Below are positions 6,883 through 9,009 of a stretch of 9,009 nt of DNA, in pieces. The first letter of the stretch is position 1; every line of letters starts with the position of its first letter. The stretch is taken from assembly GCA_049301135.1 (NCBI GenBank), contig JBAQKP010000241.1:1-9009 (forward strand), given 5' to 3'. The translations under genes were made by a program, and so were the position numbers. The notes beneath the pieces were generated by a model. The model made no database searches. It had not been told where the DNA came from and worked only from the letters and a program-made list of their open reading frames with translations. The stretch comes from JAYXXU01 sp049301135. Its GTDB lineage: Bacteria > Pseudomonadota > Gammaproteobacteria > Pseudomonadales > Moraxellaceae.

Positions 6883-8061
6883 ATGACCGAATCTGTCGTT
6901 ATCGTCAATGGTGCGCGTACCGCAATGGGCGGCTTTCAAGGCGCGTTGGCTGCGGTCAGTGCCCCTGAACTGGGTGCTGTTGCCATCAAAGCTGCGGTTG
7001 AACGCGCGGGCATCGCGCCGACTGATGTGCAAGAAGTGATTATGGGCTGCGTATTACCGGCTGGCCTCAAACAAGGCCCTGCTCGCCAAGCGATGCGTCA
7101 AGCTGGCCTACCCGATCACACTGGAGCTGTGACCATCAATAAACTGTGCGGCTCAGGCATGAAAGCCGTCATGCAGGCCACCGATATGTTGAAGGCCGAA
7201 AGCGCTGATGTGGTGGTTGCCGGTGGTATGGAGTCGATGACCAACGCGCCTTATGTTTTGCCAAAGGCACGCGGCGGCTTTCGCATGGGACACGGCGAAA
7301 TCAAAGACCACATGTTCTTGGATGGTCTGGAAGATGCCGAAACCGGTCGCTTGATGGGTTCATTCGCGCAGGATATGGCCACCAAAATGAGCTATACCCG
7401 TGAACAGATGGATGATTTTGCGATTCGCTCGCTCAAGCGTGCGCAAGATGCGATCAACAATGGCTGGTTTAAAGACGAAATCACGCCTGTAATGGTCAAA
7501 GGCCGCGCCGATGAAGTCTCGGTTGAAGTCGATGAGCAGCCACTCAACGCCAAGCTGGACAAAATCCCAACGCTCAAGCCCGCCTTTGCCAAAGACGGTA
7601 CAATCACTGCGGCCAATGCCAGCTCTATTTCTGATGGTGCGTCGGCTTTGGTGTTGATGCGGGAATCCACTGCTACTGCCAAAGGCTTAAGCCCACTGGC
7701 GCGGATTGTGGCCACCTCAAGCAACAGCCAGCACCCAAGCGAATTTACTATTGCGCCTGTTGGTGCAATCCAAAAGGTCTTGGACAAGGCAGGCTGGACG
7801 GCTGAATCTGTTGACCTGTGGGAAATTAACGAAGCGTTTGCGATGGTGACCATGGCCGCGATTGACAAGTACAGCCTAGATGCCGCCAAAGTGAATATTC
7901 ACGGGGGTGCATGTGCGCTGGGTCATCCGGTCGGCTCAACCGGCTCACGGATTATCTTGTCCCTGATTCACGCGCTCAAGCGTACCGGCGGCAAAAAAGG
8001 CATCGCTGCACTGTGTATCGGTGGCGGTGAAGCGACTGCGGTGGCGATTGAATTGATCTAA
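6883..8061 (+). CDS. Acetyl-CoA C-acetyltransferase (thiolase II, AtoB/PhaA class)
   Basis: A complete 392-residue cytosolic thiolase that condenses two acetyl-CoA to acetoacetyl-CoA, or runs the reverse cleavage (EC 2.3.1.9). All catalytic features are visible: the acylated Cys89 in NKLCGSGMKA, NEAFA at 316-320, His348 in GGACALGHPVGSTGSR (341-356), and Cys378 in CIGGGEA. AGGMESMTNAPY (113-124) is also typical. Length matches the biosynthetic/degradative thiolase II group rather than the longer FadA/FadI enzymes. It could feed polyhydroxybutyrate synthesis, ketone-body or short-chain fatty-acid metabolism; no partner gene (phaB, phaC, atoD/A) is in view, so the pathway is open, and so is the gene symbol. 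The ATG at 6883 has AAGGAA at 6870-6875. The gene appears to be its own unit, followed by a long hairpin. Confidence 0.93.
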   Translation: MTESVVIVNGARTAMGGFQGALAAVSAPELGAVAIKAAVERAGIAPTDVQEVIMGCVLPAGLKQGPARQAMRQAGLPDHTGAVTINKLCGSGMKAVMQATDMLKAESADVVVAGGMESMTNAPYVLPKARGGFRMGHGEIKDHMFLDGLEDAETGRLMGSFAQDMATKMSYTREQMDDFAIRSLKRAQDAINNGWFKDEITPVMVKGRADEVSVEVDEQPLNAKLDKIPTLKPAFAKDGTITAANASSISDGASALVLMRESTATAKGLSPLARIVATSSNSQHPSEFTIAPVGAIQKVLDKAGWTAESVDLWEINEAFAMVTMAAIDKYSLDAAKVNIHGGACALGHPVGSTGSRIILSLIHALKRTGGKKGIAALCIGGGEATAVAIELI

Positions 8062-8076
8062 ACAGCAGATCGTTTG

Positions 8077-8124
8077 CACGGTAGATCAATGGTTGAACTG
8101 AACCGTCAATCTACCGTGTGTTTT
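8077..8124 (+). terminator. Long imperfect hairpin downstream of the thiolase, probable terminator
   Basis: CACGGTAGAT (8077-8086) pairs perfectly with ATCTACCGTG (8109-8118). Inside, after a two-by-two mismatch, AATGGTT (8088-8094, pairing from 8089) pairs with AACCGT (8101-8106) allowing one G-U pair, closing on loop GAACTG. A modest T run, TGTGTTTT (8117-8124), follows. The size and position 16 nt after the thiolase stop suggest a terminator that isolates the thiolase from the toxin-antitoxin genes; the short T run makes efficiency uncertain. Confidence 0.6.
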
Positions 8125-8130
8125 GCTCAT

Positions 8131-8182
8131 AAAGCCAGATCACGAAACCTTGTCATGAAACCTTGTCGCCAAGCCTTGTATA
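8131..8182. repeat. 13-bp tandem repeat array upstream of the toxin-antitoxin module
   Basis: CCTTGT occurs three times with an exact 13-bp period (8148, 8161, 8174). The units are 8144-8156 and 8157-8169, identical at 11 of 13 positions (core GAAACCTTGTC), and 8170-8182, which is more diverged but keeps the AAxCCTTGT core. A weaker fourth unit can be drawn at 8131-8143. The last unit runs into TATAAAT (8179-8185), a good -10 element. Close direct repeats overlapping a promoter resemble a multi-copy operator; the binding protein would probably be the antitoxin, but this is inference. Confidence 0.65.
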
Positions 8183-8184
8183 AA
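8156..8184 (+). promoter_or_regulatory. Candidate promoter of the toxin-antitoxin operon
   Basis: TATAAA (8179-8184, five of six matches to -10) lies 17 nt after TGAAAC (8156-8161), a poor -35. Both hexamers fall inside the 13-bp repeat array, so a protein bound there would compete with RNA polymerase. The first codon of the antitoxin gene would be about 50 nt downstream of the start site. Confidence 0.35.
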
Positions 8185-8239
8185 TCAGCCAAACTCATTA
8201 AATTGACTATGGTATTCACGTTAAAAAGGCAGCTTTCTG

Positions 8240-8476
8240 ATGGGTATTGCCGAAAAAATTTACCAGCATAGCTTGCGTCTGCCTGAAGATGCCGCGCGGC
8301 AAGCATTGGCTTTTGTCGAGTTTTTGGAGCAGCAAAGCCAGCACCTCACAGCGACGAATGAACCACTTGTCCAGCCTATCGCAGCAAAACGGCAAGCAGG
8401 TTCTGCAAAGCATCAACTCATCATCTTGCAAGATGATGACGCGCACTTGGCTGACTTTCAGGATTATATGTCTTGA
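8240..8476 (+). CDS. DUF2281/VapB-like antitoxin of a type II toxin-antitoxin pair
   Basis: A 78-residue, acidic, soluble protein. Residues 1-33 (MGIAEKIYQHSLRLPEDAARQALAFVEFLEQQ) match the DUF2281 helix pattern in which a short amphipathic helix, an LPED/LPE turn and a DFVEFLE-like helix follow one another. The rest is a low-complexity Gln/Ala linker and an acidic tail (LQDDDAHLADFQDYM, 63-77) that would be the toxin-wrapping part by analogy with VapB antitoxins. The ATG at 8240 is preceded by AAAAAGG at 8223-8229, spacing ten. Its TGA stop overlaps the toxin's TTG start. The pairing with a PIN toxin supports the call more strongly than the short sequence itself. No classical DNA-binding fold (AbrB, RHH, Phd) is evident, so autoregulation is open. 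Confidence 0.72.
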   Translation: MGIAEKIYQHSLRLPEDAARQALAFVEFLEQQSQHLTATNEPLVQPIAAKRQAGSAKHQLIILQDDDAHLADFQDYMS

Positions 8477-8859
8477 AATTCCTACTCGACACCCACGCGC
8501 TGTTATGGTTTTTGCTTGATACACCAAGCCTCTCTGCAACCGCAAAACAGCAGATCGAAAATCCTAACCATCTGATTTATGTCAGTCCGGCAAGCTACTG
8601 GGAGCTCGCCATCAAAATCAGTCTTGGCAAATACCAACTGCCTGAGCCACTAGAAAGCTTCATGACGCAACAACTGTCTATCAACCAATTCAGCATTTTA
8701 CCCATTACAATTCAACATGCCGACCGCGTTTCTAAACTACCCTTTCACCATCGCGATCCATTTGACCGCATGTTGGCTGCACAAGCGTTAGGCGAAGATA
8801 TTCCATTGATCAGTGTTGATGTCGCAATGGATGCTTATGGTGTGACACGCATCTGGTAA
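8473..8859 (+). CDS. vapC: VapC-type PIN-domain ribonuclease toxin (Sll0205 type)
   Basis: A 128-residue PIN-domain protein, a metal-dependent ribonuclease that in this family blocks translation by cutting tRNA or rRNA until bound by its antitoxin. The acidic metal site is complete: Asp6 in MKFLLDTHALLW, Glu44 in SPASYWELAIK, Asp95 and Asp98 in HHRDPFDRMLAAQA, and Asp116 in LISVDVAMD. The LLDTHALLWFL start and HRDPFDRMLAAQA motif are typical of the COG3744/Sll0205 branch, which commonly pairs with DUF2281 antitoxins. Translation appears to start at TTG 8473, whose TTGA overlaps the antitoxin TGA stop; AGGA at 8460-8463 is the likely ribosome-binding site. A weak start with overlap would keep toxin below antitoxin. 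With all acidic residues present the gene looks intact. It ends 7 nt short of the convergent tcdA stop. Confidence 0.88.
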   Translation: MKFLLDTHALLWFLLDTPSLSATAKQQIENPNHLIYVSPASYWELAIKISLGKYQLPEPLESFMTQQLSINQFSILPITIQHADRVSKLPFHHRDPFDRMLAAQALGEDIPLISVDVAMDAYGVTRIW

Positions 8860-8866
8860 ATGTGAG

Positions 8867-9009
8867 TCACTTCAGCTTCTTCAACACTTCCGCCACGGCC
8901 ACCAAGCCAACACTGGCCGTCATCACCGTGGCCGAACCATAACCGCCGCACTGCAAGCCGCCTGTGGTACAGGTCTCCGGCTGATACGGTTGTTCTATTG
9001 AATACACAC
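8867..9009 (-). CDS. tcdA: tRNA threonylcarbamoyladenosine dehydratase, C-terminal fragment (5' end outside window)
   Basis: The minus-strand frame ending in TGA at 8867-8869 encodes VYSIEQPYQPETCTTGGLQC, then GGYGSATVMTASVGLVAVAEVLKKLK, 46 residues in all. VYS.E.P, two cysteines and the G(Y/F)G(S/A)ATxxTAxxGxVAV block followed by a LKK helix are characteristic of the end of TcdA (CsdL/YgdL), an E1-like ATP-dependent enzyme that cyclises t6A at position 37 of tRNAs to ct6A. The catalytic ATP-binding part lies beyond the right edge. The gene converges on vapC with a 7-nt gap and no visible terminator between them. Call made from the C-terminal motif alone. Confidence 0.78.
   Translation of the reverse strand, partial: VYSIEQPYQPETCTTGGLQCGGYGSATVMTASVGLVAVAEVLKKLK

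Noticed and set aside
7392..7889. A 165-codon open frame on the minus strand within the thiolase gene
   Set aside because: It lies wholly opposite conserved thiolase sequence and its Ser/Ala/Leu-rich product resembles no family. It is a shadow frame.
8074..8271. A 65-codon open frame between the thiolase and the antitoxin
   Set aside because: It would run through the hairpin and the repeat array and overlap the antitoxin start; the product is basic and featureless and lacks a ribosome-binding site.
8247..8519. A 90-codon frame overlapping the antitoxin in another phase
   Set aside because: The antitoxin frame has the DUF2281 pattern and the coupled stop; this alternative yields a Ser-rich sequence with no recognisable motif.

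Overview
The window looks like chromosomal DNA from a gammaproteobacterium, most likely of the family Moraxellaceae. The strongest clue is the OmpA-type porin: its C-terminal half (for example VFFDVNKSNIKDQYKPE and HTDNTGPRKLNERLSLARA) is, from memory, very close to Acinetobacter OmpA. By eye the base composition is richer in G+C than a typical Acinetobacter, so a higher-GC relative is plausible. This placement is inference from family resemblance; no search was run.

Layout. (1) Positions 1-4525, plus strand: most of a Mrp/Mnh/Pha multisubunit cation/proton antiporter operon, in the order mrpA(B fused)-C-D-E-F-G. Stop and start codons overlap at four of the five junctions, so this is one translationally coupled transcript. 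It is the six-gene layout in which MrpB is fused to the end of MrpA. The 5' part of mrpA lies outside the window. (2) Positions 4589-4621: a perfect hairpin with A and T runs on its two sides, serving as a shared terminator for the mrp operon and the convergent ompA gene. (3) Positions 4646-5890, minus strand: a complete OmpA-family porin with signal peptide, barrel, Pro/Val linker, thrombospondin type 3 repeat and peptidoglycan-binding domain. Its Shine-Dalgarno lies in a small hairpin, and a sigma70-like promoter sits about 80 nt further upstream. (4) Positions 6138-6794, plus strand: a lone FimT/GspH-type pseudopilin with an uncertain start. (5) Positions 6883-8061, plus strand: a complete acetyl-CoA acetyltransferase (thiolase II), followed by a long imperfect hairpin. 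(6) Positions 8131-8859: a 13-bp tandem repeat array, then a two-gene VapBC-type toxin-antitoxin module with a DUF2281-like antitoxin and a PIN-domain toxin of the Sll0205 type. (7) Positions 8867-9009, minus strand: the last 46 codons of tcdA, the tRNA t6A dehydratase, running off the right edge.

How the parts relate. The antiporter block is one functional unit for Na+/K+ and pH homeostasis at the inner membrane. The remaining genes are unrelated single units (outer-membrane structure, a pilus component, acetoacetyl-CoA metabolism, tRNA modification), and the toxin-antitoxin pair looks like a small accessory insertion between thiolase and tcdA. I see no IS element, CRISPR array, tRNA, rRNA or phage gene. 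I do not see a clearly new multi-gene system. The most unusual local structure is the phased 13-bp repeat array in front of the toxin-antitoxin genes, followed by the hairpin that covers the ompA ribosome-binding site.
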